The notes beneath the pieces were generated by a model. That model had not been told where the DNA came from. It saw nothing but the letters and a program-made list of their open reading frames with translations, and did not search any database. Below are positions 28,011 to 37,984 of a DNA stretch of 64,000 bases, piece by piece. Both the position numbers and the translations under genes were made by a program. Position 1 is the first letter of the stretch; each line of letters starts with the position of its first letter. The DNA lies in NCBI RefSeq assembly GCF_003065385.1, contig NZ_CP023277.1, positions 706,804 through 770,803 of the forward strand. The letters are read 5' to 3'. The stretch comes from Polynucleobacter acidiphobus (GTDB taxonomy: Bacteria; Pseudomonadota; Gammaproteobacteria; Burkholderiales; Burkholderiaceae).

Positions 28011-31000
28011 ATGAGCTTAATCACTTCATTAGTCCGGGGCGTTATTCATAAACGGGGCATTGTTTTAGCTTGTTGCGCTGTGTTGCTCATTCTGGGGGTA
28101 TTGGCACTCCGATCGCTCCCAATCCAACCTTACCCTGGGGTTGCTCCTTTGACGATACAGGCTATTTCCCAATGGCCGGGTCGCGGAACAACCGAGGTCG
28201 AGCAGCAAATCACAATTCCTGTTGAGAATGCGCTTGCTGGTATTCCTGGTGTGCAAACATTTCGGTCAGTGTCCTTATTTGGCCTGTCCGTTGTGACCCT
28301 GAAATTTGATAATCGAAGCGATGCATTTAAAGCAAGACAAATTTTTACTGCAAACCTTTCTAAGGTTGAGTTTCCTCCTGGCGTGATTTCAACCATAAGT
28401 CCCGACTCCGATGCGACGGGTGAGATCATGCGCTATCAAGTAACTTCCAATCATGCCGACTCACAACAATTAAAAACACTTCAGAACTATGAAATTTACA
28501 AAGAGTTAAAGCAAACACCTGGGGTTGCTGAGGTATCTTCGTTCGGTGGCAAAGTTCGTCAATATCAGGTGATCATCCGCCCCGAGGCTCTGCAGGCAAA
28601 AAATATAACGCTAACTCAGCTGATTGATGCTCTTTCGGCCTCAAATATTAATACTGGTGGCGGTTTATTTCCAAGTGGTGAGCAACAATTTGTTGTGCGA
28701 GGCGTTGGACTGCTCAAAAACGTAAACGATATTAAGCAAGTTGTAGTAACCAATAACAATGGCATCCCCATTCGCATCGGAGATATTGCTGAAGTCAAAA
28801 TAGGACATGCTCCGCGATTGGGTATGTTTCAGTTTAATGATCAGCCCGATGAGGTTGAGGGCATTATCTATTTACGTCGAGGGGAAAAGGCAACCGAAGT
28901 GCTGGCTCGTGTTCGGGAGCGTATTCACAACTTAAATACGAATGTCCTGCCGCCAGGGATTGAGATTAAGCCATTTTATGATCGTCAAAATTTATTGGAT
29001 ATTACAGTTGGTACCGTAAAACACACATTATTTTTTGGCATCTCACTAGTGCTGGTGGTTTTATATGTTTTCTTAGGTAATTTGCGCGCTGCCGCAGTTG
29101 TTGCAGCGATTATTCCCCTGGCATTATGTTTTTCATTTATCCAGATGGATTTATTTTCAGTCCCTGCCAATTTGATTTCGTTGGGGGCAATTGATTTCGG
29201 AATCATTGTAGACGCCGCGGTGATTGTGACCGAAAACGTCATGCGGCATCTGGAGGATGGCAAAAAGCGTCTAAACCAAAGCATCGTGCTGGCTGTCAGC
29301 GAGGTTCAGCGAGCGATGATTTATTCGGTTTGCATCATCATTGTGGCCTACTCTCCATTATTTTTAATGGGTGGGGTAGAGGGCATTATTTTTAAACCAA
29401 TGGCATTTACCATGGGTTTTGCATTAATTGCAGCCATGATTCTCAGCTTAACGTTTCTACCGGCAATCATGTCATTGATCTTTGGAGAAAACTTCCATCA
29501 TCGGCCACCAAAATTCATTACCTCCATTCTGATTTGGTACAAGCCATTACTGCGTGGTTGGATGGATAAGCCGCGTACCATTGCCGCAGCCTCTGTTTTT
29601 ATTTTGGGCCTAACGCTATTGAGTGCCACCCGACTAGGAACTGCCTTTCTACCGACACTTGAAGAAAATAATATTTGGCTTCGCGTGACCCTACCTAATA
29701 CGGTTGACTTGGATTACTCGGTCAAAATTGCCAATCAACTGCGGGAGTTGTTTCGAAAACAGCCAGAGATTCAAAATGTAGCAGTTCAAATTGGTCGCCC
29801 AGATGATGGGACGGATCCTACCGGGGTCTTTAACCAAGAGTATGGGTTATATCTTAAGCCGCCAGATCAGATGCCAAAGGGCAGTAGTAAGAAATTATTG
29901 ATTAATCATCTAGAGGATGAGCTCAACACAATTCCGGGAATTACGTACAGCTTCTCGCAGTACATTCAAGATAATGTGAATGAAGCTATTTCAGGTGTGA
30001 AGGGTGAGAATTCCATCAAAATTTATGGCCCTGATCTAGAGATATTGGATCAGAAGGCGAATGAGGTTCTTAAGGTCCTTCGGCAAGTCAAGGGTGTTAC
30101 GGATGAGGGAATATTAAAAGAGCTCGGTCAACCTACTCTAAATATTGAAATTGATCGAGAGCGTGCCGCACGTTATAACATTGAGATGGATGAAATCCAA
30201 GTCGTGGTATCCAATGCGATTGGAGGAACTCCTATCACGCAGTTATTAGAAGACGAAAAGAGCTTTGGTATAGCGATTCGTTTAAATGAGAATAATCGTA
30301 ACGATACAACCGACATTGCCAGTTTGCTAATTGATACACCCAGTGGCGCGCGAATACCGTTATCAATGGTTGCCAATGTCAAGATAGGTGATGGCCCATT
30401 CTTTATTTATCGTGAATCTGGCAAGCGCTATATTGCGATTAAATTTAGTGTTCGAGATCGAGACCTTGGAAGTACTGTCGAGGATGCGAAATACTTAGTT
30501 GGCAAATCGATCTCCCTTCCCCCTAATTACTCCATTTCGTGGGATGGTCAGTTCAATCAGATGAAAGAGGCACAAAAACGCCTAATGTTTATTGTGCCAC
30601 TTGCATTATTGGCTATCTTGCTATTGTTAATTAGTGTCTTTGGCAATTTAAGAGATGCATTAATTGTATTGATCAACGTTCCATTTGCCGCAATCGGAGG
30701 GATTGTTGCTTTGCACTTAGCTGGTGAGACATTAAGCATTTCTGCGCTTTTTGGATTCTTGTCATTATTTGGTATCGCGATTTTGGATGGCGTTATTTTG
30801 ATCTCGTTTATTAACAAAGTACAAATTGAAAACCTGTCTGACATGAAAAATGCCATGGTCGAAGGTGCTAGCTTAAGGGTCCGCCCTGTTTTAATGACAG
30901 CGCTACTATCAGGCCTGGGCCTATTGCCCGCCGCGCTCTCTCAATCAATTGGCTCGGAAGCGCAGCGACCCTTGGCTCTCGTGATTGTGGGAGGAATGGT

Positions 31001-31088
31001 GACTGCCGCCACCTTAACTCTCTTTGTTCTTCCAGTGCTGTATGCATGGGTTCGATCAAGATCATTCGCCAAGAACTATACTGTCTAA
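28011..31088 (+). CDS. Heavy-metal RND pump (CzcA-like, DFG-type)
   Basis: This 1025-residue proton-driven exporter has 12 membrane helices and two large periplasmic loops. TM4 contains DFGIIVDAAVIVTEN (about 397-411), the D-F-G-D-E pattern that HME-RND literature links to divalent cations such as Co, Zn, Cd or Ni. The ATG lies two bases after the adaptor stop with AGGA upstream. It forms a tripartite pump with the two preceding genes. The exact metal cannot be told from sequence. Confidence 0.93.
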   Translation: MSLITSLVRGVIHKRGIVLACCAVLLILGVLALRSLPIQPYPGVAPLTIQAISQWPGRGTTEVEQQITIPVENALAGIPGVQTFRSVSLFGLSVVTLKFDNRSDAFKARQIFTANLSKVEFPPGVISTISPDSDATGEIMRYQVTSNHADSQQLKTLQNYEIYKELKQTPGVAEVSSFGGKVRQYQVIIRPEALQAKNITLTQLIDALSASNINTGGGLFPSGEQQFVVRGVGLLKNVNDIKQVVVTNNNGIPIRIGDIAEVKIGHAPRLGMFQFNDQPDEVEGIIYLRRGEKATEVLARVRERIHNLNTNVLPPGIEIKPFYDRQNLLDITVGTVKHTLFFGISLVLVVLYVFLGNLRAAAVVAAIIPLALCFSFIQMDLFSVPANLISLGAIDFGIIVDAAVIVTENVMRHLEDGKKRLNQSIVLAVSEVQRAMIYSVCIIIVAYSPLFLMGGVEGIIFKPMAFTMGFALIAAMILSLTFLPAIMSLIFGENFHHRPPKFITSILIWYKPLLRGWMDKPRTIAAASVFILGLTLLSATRLGTAFLPTLEENNIWLRVTLPNTVDLDYSVKIANQLRELFRKQPEIQNVAVQIGRPDDGTDPTGVFNQEYGLYLKPPDQMPKGSSKKLLINHLEDELNTIPGITYSFSQYIQDNVNEAISGVKGENSIKIYGPDLEILDQKANEVLKVLRQVKGVTDEGILKELGQPTLNIEIDRERAARYNIEMDEIQVVVSNAIGGTPITQLLEDEKSFGIAIRLNENNRNDTTDIASLLIDTPSGARIPLSMVANVKIGDGPFFIYRESGKRYIAIKFSVRDRDLGSTVEDAKYLVGKSISLPPNYSISWDGQFNQMKEAQKRLMFIVPLALLAILLLLISVFGNLRDALIVLINVPFAAIGGIVALHLAGETLSISALFGFLSLFGIAILDGVILISFINKVQIENLSDMKNAMVEGASLRVRPVLMTALLSGLGLLPAALSQSIGSEAQRPLALVIVGGMVTAATLTLFVLPVLYAWVRSRSFAKNYTV

Positions 31089-31111
31089 AATAATTCAAAA
31101 AAGTTATGTAG

Positions 31112-32464
31112 GTGAATAAAGAGACGGATATCTTAATCATTGGCGATGGTTTCTCAGCCGCTGTCGCCTTGATTCATCTGCTGCGTCAAGGGATCGATGC
31201 GCAGTCAATTACGATTCTTGGTAAGCATTCTCCCGGACGGGGTAATGCATATGGGTGCACAAGCCCAGCATTTCGGTTAAATGTCCGTGAAGATCTTCCA
31301 ATTATCTTCTCCGAAGACCCGCTGCATTTTGCCAGGTGGGCAAATGAGCATATTAAGGATCCCCAAGCTAAAACAAGCGCAGGCTACTTCTATCGCCGCA
31401 GTGATTTTGGCACTTACATGAATCAATTGGTTAATCACCAACTCGACGGTAGAGACCTTAATCATATTCAAGGTGAGGCACAGCGCATCACCGGGTCTGA
31501 TGGTCGGTGGAGAGTGGAGCTCAAGACTGGTGAGTATATCGATGCAAAGGTAATGATTCTGGCGACTGGCAATGCCACGCCGACCTGGCCATGCCCAGTT
31601 CACATTGAGCAGACCTCAAGTCAGCTCACTCTGACTGAGAACCCATGGCCGGGTGACTACCTTCATCGGATACCCGTAAATGATCATGTCCTATTACTCG
31701 GCGGTGGATTAACCGCATTGGATGCCATTAATGGTTTGGTAGAGCAGGGCCACCAAGGAAAAGTCTCAGTGATTTCTCCACGAGTACTTTTTCCCCCATC
31801 TCAGGCGCCATGGACCAGAACCAAGCAACCACAATGGCCTAATCCCATTACACCTGCACGATTGGTACGCTTCATGCGCCACTATCTCCCGAATACCCCA
31901 ACCGATCAATCGGAATGGCAATGTGCCTGGGAAGAGCTGCGACCCGATCTCAATCGTATTTGGCAGGGATTTAATGCTTATCAGCGCAGAATCTTGATGA
32001 AACGCTTTGGCTGGCTTTGGAATCTCTATCGATTTCGGGCTTCACCCCAAACTATTGCGGCTTACCATCAAATGCGCGATCAGCAACAGATTGAGTTTCG
32101 ATGCGGACGCGCCAAGAATATTACTGTTCGTGATGGTGCGATTCATGTAACACTTCATGATGGAGAAGTAGTACATGGCCACCATTTAATTAATTGCACT
32201 GGGGTAGCGCGCGATCGATTACTTGATCAATTGATAAGCGACGCCATTGCAAGCCCTGATGCACTCAAGAGTTCGATCGCAATCGATTCACAGCTTAGTG
32301 TTCTTGATCCAAGGGGCAGGGCCCATCAAAGCCTTTGGATGATTGGACCAGCAACTATGGGCAGTTTGGGGGACGTGATTGCGGCAAGCGCAATTGCTAA
32401 GCAAGCCGAGCAACTCGCTAAAGCAATCCGATTAAACTGGATGCCTAGTTCAAATGTTCAATAA
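31112..32464 (+). CDS. FAD/NAD(P)-binding oxidoreductase
   Basis: The 450-residue protein starts at GTG (31112) and begins with a dinucleotide-binding motif ILIIGDGFSAAVALIHLL. It has the conserved NVREDLPIIFSEDPLHFARW region near 52-71, a second nucleotide site VLLLGGGLTALDAINGL near 192-208 and LINCTGVARDRL near 348. This matches the NAD_binding_9 type of FAD-dependent proteins, often seen beside siderophore or peptide genes. The substrate is unknown. It follows the RND operon by 23 bases and may be co-transcribed. Confidence 0.8.
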   Translation: MNKETDILIIGDGFSAAVALIHLLRQGIDAQSITILGKHSPGRGNAYGCTSPAFRLNVREDLPIIFSEDPLHFARWANEHIKDPQAKTSAGYFYRRSDFGTYMNQLVNHQLDGRDLNHIQGEAQRITGSDGRWRVELKTGEYIDAKVMILATGNATPTWPCPVHIEQTSSQLTLTENPWPGDYLHRIPVNDHVLLLGGGLTALDAINGLVEQGHQGKVSVISPRVLFPPSQAPWTRTKQPQWPNPITPARLVRFMRHYLPNTPTDQSEWQCAWEELRPDLNRIWQGFNAYQRRILMKRFGWLWNLYRFRASPQTIAAYHQMRDQQQIEFRCGRAKNITVRDGAIHVTLHDGEVVHGHHLINCTGVARDRLLDQLISDAIASPDALKSSIAIDSQLSVLDPRGRAHQSLWMIGPATMGSLGDVIAASAIAKQAEQLAKAIRLNWMPSSNVQ

Positions 32465-32471
32465 CGCTATT

Positions 32472-32717
32472 ATGAAACGACTCTCGACTTCCTCCCAGTG
32501 CAAATTCATCGTATTGGCCGCATTAATAATGCTGCAGGGCTGCGCTGCTGTCTTTACGGATGCATCGGACGCCAATCATGTCACCTTTTTGAATAGCGCA
32601 GATGAGTCACTTCCTCAACTGACAGAGAAAGCAAATGCCTACTGCCAACAGTACGGCAAGAGAGCGGTGTATCGCAAGGGCGATAATTTACTAGTCGCTG
32701 TATTTGACTGCCGCTAA
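32472..32717 (+). CDS. Small lipoprotein, unknown function
   Basis: From the ATG at 32472 the protein has 81 residues with a lipoprotein signal (lipobox LQGC, about 23-26). The mature part has two further cysteines (AYCQQYGK and FDCR at the end), which may form a disulfide. I do not recognise a named family. The gene starts eight bases after the oxidoreductase stop and converges with the patatin gene. Confidence 0.7.
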   Translation: MKRLSTSSQCKFIVLAALIMLQGCAAVFTDASDANHVTFLNSADESLPQLTEKANAYCQQYGKRAVYRKGDNLLVAVFDCR

Positions 32718-32719
32718 GC

Positions 32720-33973
32720 TTACTTTGTTTTCTTGGGAGTCGGTTTAGTATTCAAAAGCTCAGGCTGCATCGTCGTATCTTCCTCGATTGATTTACGATA
32801 GCCCGGCGGGTACTTGCTCCAGTCATAGCCTTTGCGAGCTCGCTGATAAGCGTAGTCATAGAGCGCCTGCATGTATTTGGTATCAAATTCTTCAACATGC
32901 GGGAAAGTAAAGTCTGCGCCAATATAAGCTAGATTGAATCCAACTCGATCATCCTGGGTGATGTTGTAAATACGATAAAGATCGCCGAGGCCTTGCGATT
33001 GAATCAATTGCGAGATCGCACGACCCGCGATACTCAGGGTGCGACGCTCGGTTTGCTGCCAATCGACATCCAGGCGAGCATTGCGAATGATGTAGGCCTG
33101 GCGATTCGTATTACGCTTCACACCAATTTCCTTGGCACGGTTTGCTGCCGCCCCAGGATAGAGAAAAACCTGAGTGGTTGCACCACCATCAACATGCATC
33201 TCCTGAAACTCTTTGCCATCGATCATGAAATCAAACATTACAGGGGGAAAGGCCGCTGGAATCGAAGCCGAGGCTAGCAAGATCTTACGAAAGAGCTCTA
33301 GAGATTCAGGGGTGCCGATACTCGCGATTTGCCCCATATTCCAGATCACTGGAGTGCCTGCATCAATATTGGTTGTACCAATCAAAAGCCAGCGACCCCG
33401 GTTGTTGTACTCATGCGCCACTTTTTTCAAAAAGTCGGCGGTGACATATTTGGATATCAACTGAAACAAAGGGGAAGTATCCGCTAAGCCATCACCAAAG
33501 AACCCGGATAAAAAGCCGCGCGACTTAAAAATATCACTGGGCTTAACTTTAGTATAGACCTCGGTGAGAACAGGATCATAGTCTTTGCCTAAATAGGCAA
33601 AGGGTGCAATGAGGGCCCCGGTGCTAATGCCAGTCACCAAATTGAATTCAGGGCGCGTGCCTTGCTCAGTCCAGCCAACCAAAAGACCTGCACCAAATGC
33701 CCCATTATCACCACCACCGGATAGGGATAGATAATTGCTCTTGCCATCAAGAACCGTTTTGCCCAAGCGTTTATTGAGTTGATTGACATCATCAACAAAG
33801 CTGTTAATTCCGGCGGAAGTGGCGATTAAATAGCGCGAACTTTGCATGCCAGCAATTTGTGCACGGGTTAAATCCGAAGCTGGAACAGCGGCTTTGCGCT
33901 CTAAGGTACCGCAAGCGCTAAGCGCTAAAGTACTAAGAATGAAAACGGCATAACGGATGAATGGCGAGCGCAT
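32720..33973 (-). CDS. Patatin-like phospholipase lipoprotein
   Basis: The protein is about 417 residues from ATG 33973 (a TTG at 33985 is the alternative) and begins with a lipoprotein signal, LALSAC. The patatin domain shows the oxyanion glycine-rich loop SGGGDNGAFGAGLL near 89, the nucleophile elbow GISTG near 119, and the catalytic DGG (HVDGGAT) near 265. It should hydrolyse acyl esters of lipids at the cell envelope. It is the last gene of a minus-strand cluster with NodT, HlyD and DUF3302 genes, separated from nodT by about 50 bases. Confidence 0.88.
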   Translation of the reverse strand: MRSPFIRYAVFILSTLALSACGTLERKAAVPASDLTRAQIAGMQSSRYLIATSAGINSFVDDVNQLNKRLGKTVLDGKSNYLSLSGGGDNGAFGAGLLVGWTEQGTRPEFNLVTGISTGALIAPFAYLGKDYDPVLTEVYTKVKPSDIFKSRGFLSGFFGDGLADTSPLFQLISKYVTADFLKKVAHEYNNRGRWLLIGTTNIDAGTPVIWNMGQIASIGTPESLELFRKILLASASIPAAFPPVMFDFMIDGKEFQEMHVDGGATTQVFLYPGAAANRAKEIGVKRNTNRQAYIIRNARLDVDWQQTERRTLSIAGRAISQLIQSQGLGDLYRIYNITQDDRVGFNLAYIGADFTFPHVEEFDTKYMQALYDYAYQRARKGYDWSKYPPGYRKSIEEDTTMQPELLNTKPTPKKTK

Positions 33974-34026
33974 AGAGAGTTTCAATCAAAAAATAAAGGG
34001 ATAAAAAAGTTCAGGTATGAAAGAGT

Positions 34027-35424
34027 CTAAGGAGTAGCGGAGCCACCTAAGGCAAGGTATAGATTGACTCGTTGGGTTAGGGCATCAACTTGCCCCTGAC
34101 GGAAATTGATCTCAGTAGTATTTGTTTTGATCTTCTGTTGCTGAATCTGACGTTGGTCAATACGACCAATCACAAACTCTTGTTCGGTATTTTGTAGGAT
34201 TTGTTTTTGCTCCTTCAGTTGGGTCTGCAGTGCGAGGGTGCGCTCGCGCCAAGTCATTTCACCATTGAGGGCATTCTCAACATCACCAAACGCATTTAGA
34301 ACGACTTTCCCATAGTTGGCTAATGCTGCTTGTGCCTCTGCATTCTGATAGGCAATTTGTGCCTCAATCGCACCACCCTGAAAGAGTGGCATCATGACAT
34401 TTGCCCCAACACCCAAACTACTGCTTGGGCCACTGATCAAACTAAACACTTGGCTATTGATATAGCCAAATCCAGCGGTCAAGCTAATCTTGGGAAGACG
34501 CGCCATGCGTTTCTCGGCAGCGGCATAGAAGGCGCTGTTCACACGTGCCTCGGCCGCCATAATATCGGGGCGACGCTCTAAAATATCAGTTGGAATACCT
34601 GGCGCAACTGGAGGTGGTAAGGCAGGAAGCTGTGTGCTCTTGAGTGGTTTGGCGTGGGGATAGCGCCCCACTAAAATCTCAACGGCGCGCAGTGCCTGAT
34701 CGCGTGCCTGTTTCGCAATCAGTTCCGCCTCTTTGCTTTGTGCAGCGCTTGCTTTTGCTGTCGAGACCTCGGACTTCGATGAGGCGCCAATATCTTCCCG
34801 TATGGCAGTGAGCTCGGCATAGCGTGCTGCAGCATTGGCATTCTCTTCGGCTAAGCGTGCCTGATCTTGTAGTCCTCTGGCAAGCCATACCGTTTTGGTC
34901 AAGGTTCCCACCAGCGAGAGTTGGGCTGCCTCTTGTTCTGCATTGAGGGCACGTGCATTCTCACGCGCACCAGCGACCTGATTACGTACTCGACCCCAGA
35001 GGTCTAGTTCCCAATTGGCACCAATGTAATAACCAGTTAAGCCTGTACCACTTGATCCAACCCGACCGCCCGTATTGCCAACCACCCCTAAGCTTGGGTA
35101 TTGCGCACCACCTGCCGCATCAATCAAAGCCTGGGCCTGTAAGCGCCGTGCAGCCATCACCCGAATGTCGGGCTGATTTAGTAGTGCCTCGGCTACTAAC
35201 TCATTCAGTTCTGGATCATTAAATTGTGCAAGCCATGCCTTATCGAGCGCTGGTCCGCTTACGCTTGGGGTGCTAAATTGATTGGGGATGGCGACCTTGG
35301 GTAAGGACTGCTCACGTAGCGCCTGACCTGTTAATGGATCTTGAATTGCGCATGCACTTAGCCCCAGTGCTAGAGCACCGCTAATGCTGGTAATGAATCG
35401 AGTGCGCATCCGCCTAAATATCAT
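34027..35424 (-). CDS. NodT-family outer-membrane efflux lipoprotein
   Basis: This 465-residue TolC-like channel has a lipoprotein signal (GLSACAIQD, Cys near 25) and two OEP repeats. Family marks are LDKAWLAQFNDPELNELVAEAL near 60-81, the LERRPDIMAAEARVNSAFY stretch near 287 and GGSATP at the C-terminus. It begins directly after the HlyD-like gene. It should be the outer-membrane exit for the HlyD-family adaptor, but no inner-membrane pump of the RND, MFS or ABC type is in the cluster. Confidence 0.9.
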   Translation of the reverse strand: MIFRRMRTRFITSISGALALGLSACAIQDPLTGQALREQSLPKVAIPNQFSTPSVSGPALDKAWLAQFNDPELNELVAEALLNQPDIRVMAARRLQAQALIDAAGGAQYPSLGVVGNTGGRVGSSGTGLTGYYIGANWELDLWGRVRNQVAGARENARALNAEQEAAQLSLVGTLTKTVWLARGLQDQARLAEENANAAARYAELTAIREDIGASSKSEVSTAKASAAQSKEAELIAKQARDQALRAVEILVGRYPHAKPLKSTQLPALPPPVAPGIPTDILERRPDIMAAEARVNSAFYAAAEKRMARLPKISLTAGFGYINSQVFSLISGPSSSLGVGANVMMPLFQGGAIEAQIAYQNAEAQAALANYGKVVLNAFGDVENALNGEMTWRERTLALQTQLKEQKQILQNTEQEFVIGRIDQRQIQQQKIKTNTTEINFRQGQVDALTQRVNLYLALGGSATP

Positions 35425-36381
35425 TTAGTGCAGCTTTGGAATGATGTAATTGAGTTTGGTGCCGACTCTTAACATCACCTTACGAATAATATGTAAAAAG
35501 GCTAAGTGATTGGTATAGACCGCACCTTCGCCAACTGCACCTGCAGGAAGGAGGGGATAGTTCTTGGTCTCATCCAGGGACAACTTAACGGCAAAGCGAT
35601 TCGCAGTAATGTCTCTCAGGCCAATCGTAGGCAGATTGCCGCTGACATTGAGCTGACCTTGACCCTCGGCATAAATGATCGATTCAACTTTAGCCTTGAG
35701 GATCTCCCCTGGAAGACTCGGAATGAAGAACTCTGCTTCATTCCCAGGCTCAATCTGATGCAACTCATTTTGTTTAAAGAGGGCATAAATTTGTGGGGTG
35801 TCCTCCATAAAGGTCATCACCGAGGAGATCGGAAAGGCTGCCACATAAGCACCTGGTCGCAGTTGCACATTCACTATGATGCCGTCAGACGGAGCGCGCA
35901 TCACCGTTTGCTCGAGATCATATTGCGCATGCTTGAACTGTTCTTGAAGATCAAGTAAATCCGCCTCTGCCTTCTCAAGATCAAAACGATTGCCAGCACC
36001 TGCGGCAACTAAGCGTTGATTTTCTGAGACCCGAAGTTTGGCTAGATCCAGTTTTGCCTTAATCGAATTTACCTGGGCTTGGTATTGGGTCGCATCAATC
36101 TTAAACAGCACATCTCCCTGTTTGACACGCTGATTAATATGCACAGGAACTTCAACGACGCGGCCTTTCACCTGACTCACAATCCCTACGCTATTGCGAA
36201 CAACGATCACATCCCCAGAGGATGGGGCAAAGACGTTGAGCAACAAAATCATCGTAATCATGCCGACTACTGGAATGGTCACCACAATGACCTTGGCCGA
36301 GGTGGTCCAAGGCAACAGCTTGAACTTAAAAAAGATGAGCCAAACAATCGTGGCATAGATGGCAAGGAGTAATGCTTCCAT
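35425..36381 (-). CDS. HlyD-family membrane fusion protein (EmrA/AaeA-like)
   Basis: The 318-residue protein has two N-terminal hydrophobic segments (about 3-17 and 28-52), a lipoyl/coiled-coil hairpin (VEVPVHINQRVKQGDVLFKI near 96-115, VMRAPSDGIIVNVQLRPGAY near 163-182) and a C-terminal beta-barrel. The extra hydrophobic segment at the start resembles the YibH/AaeA type that pairs with a small DUF3302-like protein. It overlaps the DUF3302 stop by one base and abuts nodT. Confidence 0.88.
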   Translation of the reverse strand: MEALLLAIYATIVWLIFFKFKLLPWTTSAKVIVVTIPVVGMITMILLLNVFAPSSGDVIVVRNSVGIVSQVKGRVVEVPVHINQRVKQGDVLFKIDATQYQAQVNSIKAKLDLAKLRVSENQRLVAAGAGNRFDLEKAEADLLDLQEQFKHAQYDLEQTVMRAPSDGIIVNVQLRPGAYVAAFPISSVMTFMEDTPQIYALFKQNELHQIEPGNEAEFFIPSLPGEILKAKVESIIYAEGQGQLNVSGNLPTIGLRDITANRFAVKLSLDETKNYPLLPAGAVGEGAVYTNHLAFLHIIRKVMLRVGTKLNYIIPKLH

Positions 36382-36773
36382 TATGTGTTACTCGACTCGG
36401 GTTTGGATTTGGTATCGGCCTCGTTAATCGGTGAGTACCGATCCGTTCCATAGGCGAGCTTGTACATGGTCGGACGCGTATAGGCCCATAAATAGGCAAA
36501 GGGCCACAGAAGACCCCCAAAGAATAAGGAGAGAACGCAGAGCGCATGAATGGCATCGCGTTGCGGATGCTGACGTCGCTTTGCAACCGTATCGGGCCAA
36601 ATATGGACAAACCAAAAGAGCGCAATTAGCGCAATTGGCAACACAATAATCACCACCCAGGAAACAATATTTGCAAAGCCATCAATTAAATGAGCTGGCA
36701 TGAATGAAGCATGGGCGGGTAGGGGCAGGAGTAATACAACCATCATCGCAAAAAGGAGGGCGCGAGTATTCAT
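36381..36773 (-). CDS. DUF3302 family inner-membrane protein
   Basis: From ATG 36773 the protein has 130 residues with a signal-like first segment (MNTRALLFAMMVVLLLPLPAHA), then two membrane helices around FANIVSWVVIIVLPIALIALF and LSLFFGGLLWPFAYLWAY. This matches DUF3302 (YiaW/YibI-like), often encoded beside HlyD-type proteins. It is probably the membrane partner of the following adaptor. Family function is unknown. Confidence 0.85.
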   Translation of the reverse strand: MNTRALLFAMMVVLLLPLPAHASFMPAHLIDGFANIVSWVVIIVLPIALIALFWFVHIWPDTVAKRRQHPQRDAIHALCVLSLFFGGLLWPFAYLWAYTRPTMYKLAYGTDRYSPINEADTKSKPESSNT

Positions 36774-36887
36774 TGGCAATTCCTTAAGTTGGCATGAATT
36801 GGGCAAGGCAAATCATACATTGCCCATAGTATTGTCGGTAGTCTAGGGTAAGGCTATTAGCTATAAGGCTAATATTCCTCTCTTCTT

Positions 36888-37895
36888 TTAGAAGGCTTCT
36901 TTCTCAGCTTCTAAATAGGCAAGGCTCGTGTACTTACCAATATTTCCATCAAAACCCTGCATTGTTTTGGCTCGCTTACTGACACGAGGATCTTTCAACA
37001 CCAATGATTTGGCCACACTTAAATCTTGACCATCTTTGACCGCTTTGACACAGGTATCGTAAATACCCGCTAAGAACTCGCCGTATTCATTGAGAAGCTG
37101 TTTGCTGGGTTCACCGTGCCCAGGCACCCACAACTGATCACCTTCGGTTGCTTGTAAATTCTGATAGGTCTTAAAGGTGCCGACATAGGAGCCGTCATCA
37201 ATATTGGCAATGCGATTGCCCATTGCAATATCACCGACATAGGTCACCTTATCTTCGATCACCTGCATGCATATATCACCAGGGGTGTGCGCAGTGCCAT
37301 GGTGATGCACCTTGATGCGCACATCGCCAAAATTAAATACATCACCTTGATTGGCGTCGTGAGTCGGCGGAATCACTTTGGTACCCGCGGTCGCTTGATT
37401 GGTCCAGCGCTCCATCAAATTACGCCAGGCATTACCTTCAATTCCTTTGATCTGTTTGATGGAATAAGGATGTGCATAAATGGGCATGTCCTTACTGTAG
37501 GTTTCTACAAATGCTTGATTACCTAAAAAATGATCGCCGTGGTAGTGCGAATTAAAAATCGCAATCACCGGTTTATTCGTGACCTTCTTAATCATGCGGA
37601 TTGCCATCTCACCAATTTGCAAGGAGGCACCGGTATCTAATATGACCACCCCTTTGCTAGTGTCCACGAAGGTTACATTAGCCATCATGCCGCGGTTCTC
37701 GGGTGTTGGGAAGCCATCGGGCGAGTAGATTAACCAAACGTGCTTACTAATCTGCTTGGCAGGAATATCCTTAACTGGCGGTCCCTTGAAAAAATCCTCC
37801 GCCGCACTGGCAAACTGCATGGCTTGCGGGGCAAGCATGATTCCCCCAGCTCCTGCGATCCATTTGAGTGCTTGACGACGTGTATCAGCAACCAT
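36888..37895 (-). CDS. Exported MBL-fold metallo-hydrolase
   Basis: The 335-residue protein has a twin-arginine-like signal (TRRQALKWIAGAGG) ending near ASAAED. The metallo-beta-lactamase core has the zinc motif SHYHGDH near 117-123, then HHHGTAHTPGDI near 199, with VGDIAM near 219 and VPGHGEPS near 255. It resembles quinoprotein-relay-associated or SoxH-type MBL hydrolases, but substrate is unknown. Single gene between DUF3302 and the SbtA-like gene. Confidence 0.88.
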   Translation of the reverse strand: MVADTRRQALKWIAGAGGIMLAPQAMQFASAAEDFFKGPPVKDIPAKQISKHVWLIYSPDGFPTPENRGMMANVTFVDTSKGVVILDTGASLQIGEMAIRMIKKVTNKPVIAIFNSHYHGDHFLGNQAFVETYSKDMPIYAHPYSIKQIKGIEGNAWRNLMERWTNQATAGTKVIPPTHDANQGDVFNFGDVRIKVHHHGTAHTPGDICMQVIEDKVTYVGDIAMGNRIANIDDGSYVGTFKTYQNLQATEGDQLWVPGHGEPSKQLLNEYGEFLAGIYDTCVKAVKDGQDLSVAKSLVLKDPRVSKRAKTMQGFDGNIGKYTSLAYLEAEKEAF

Positions 37896-37984
37896 TGAAT
37901 ACTCCCATTGATATATTCAGTTTAGCGAATATTTGCCCAGCCTATCAATTTCAATGATTACTTGAGTAATTTGTTCATCAATCG

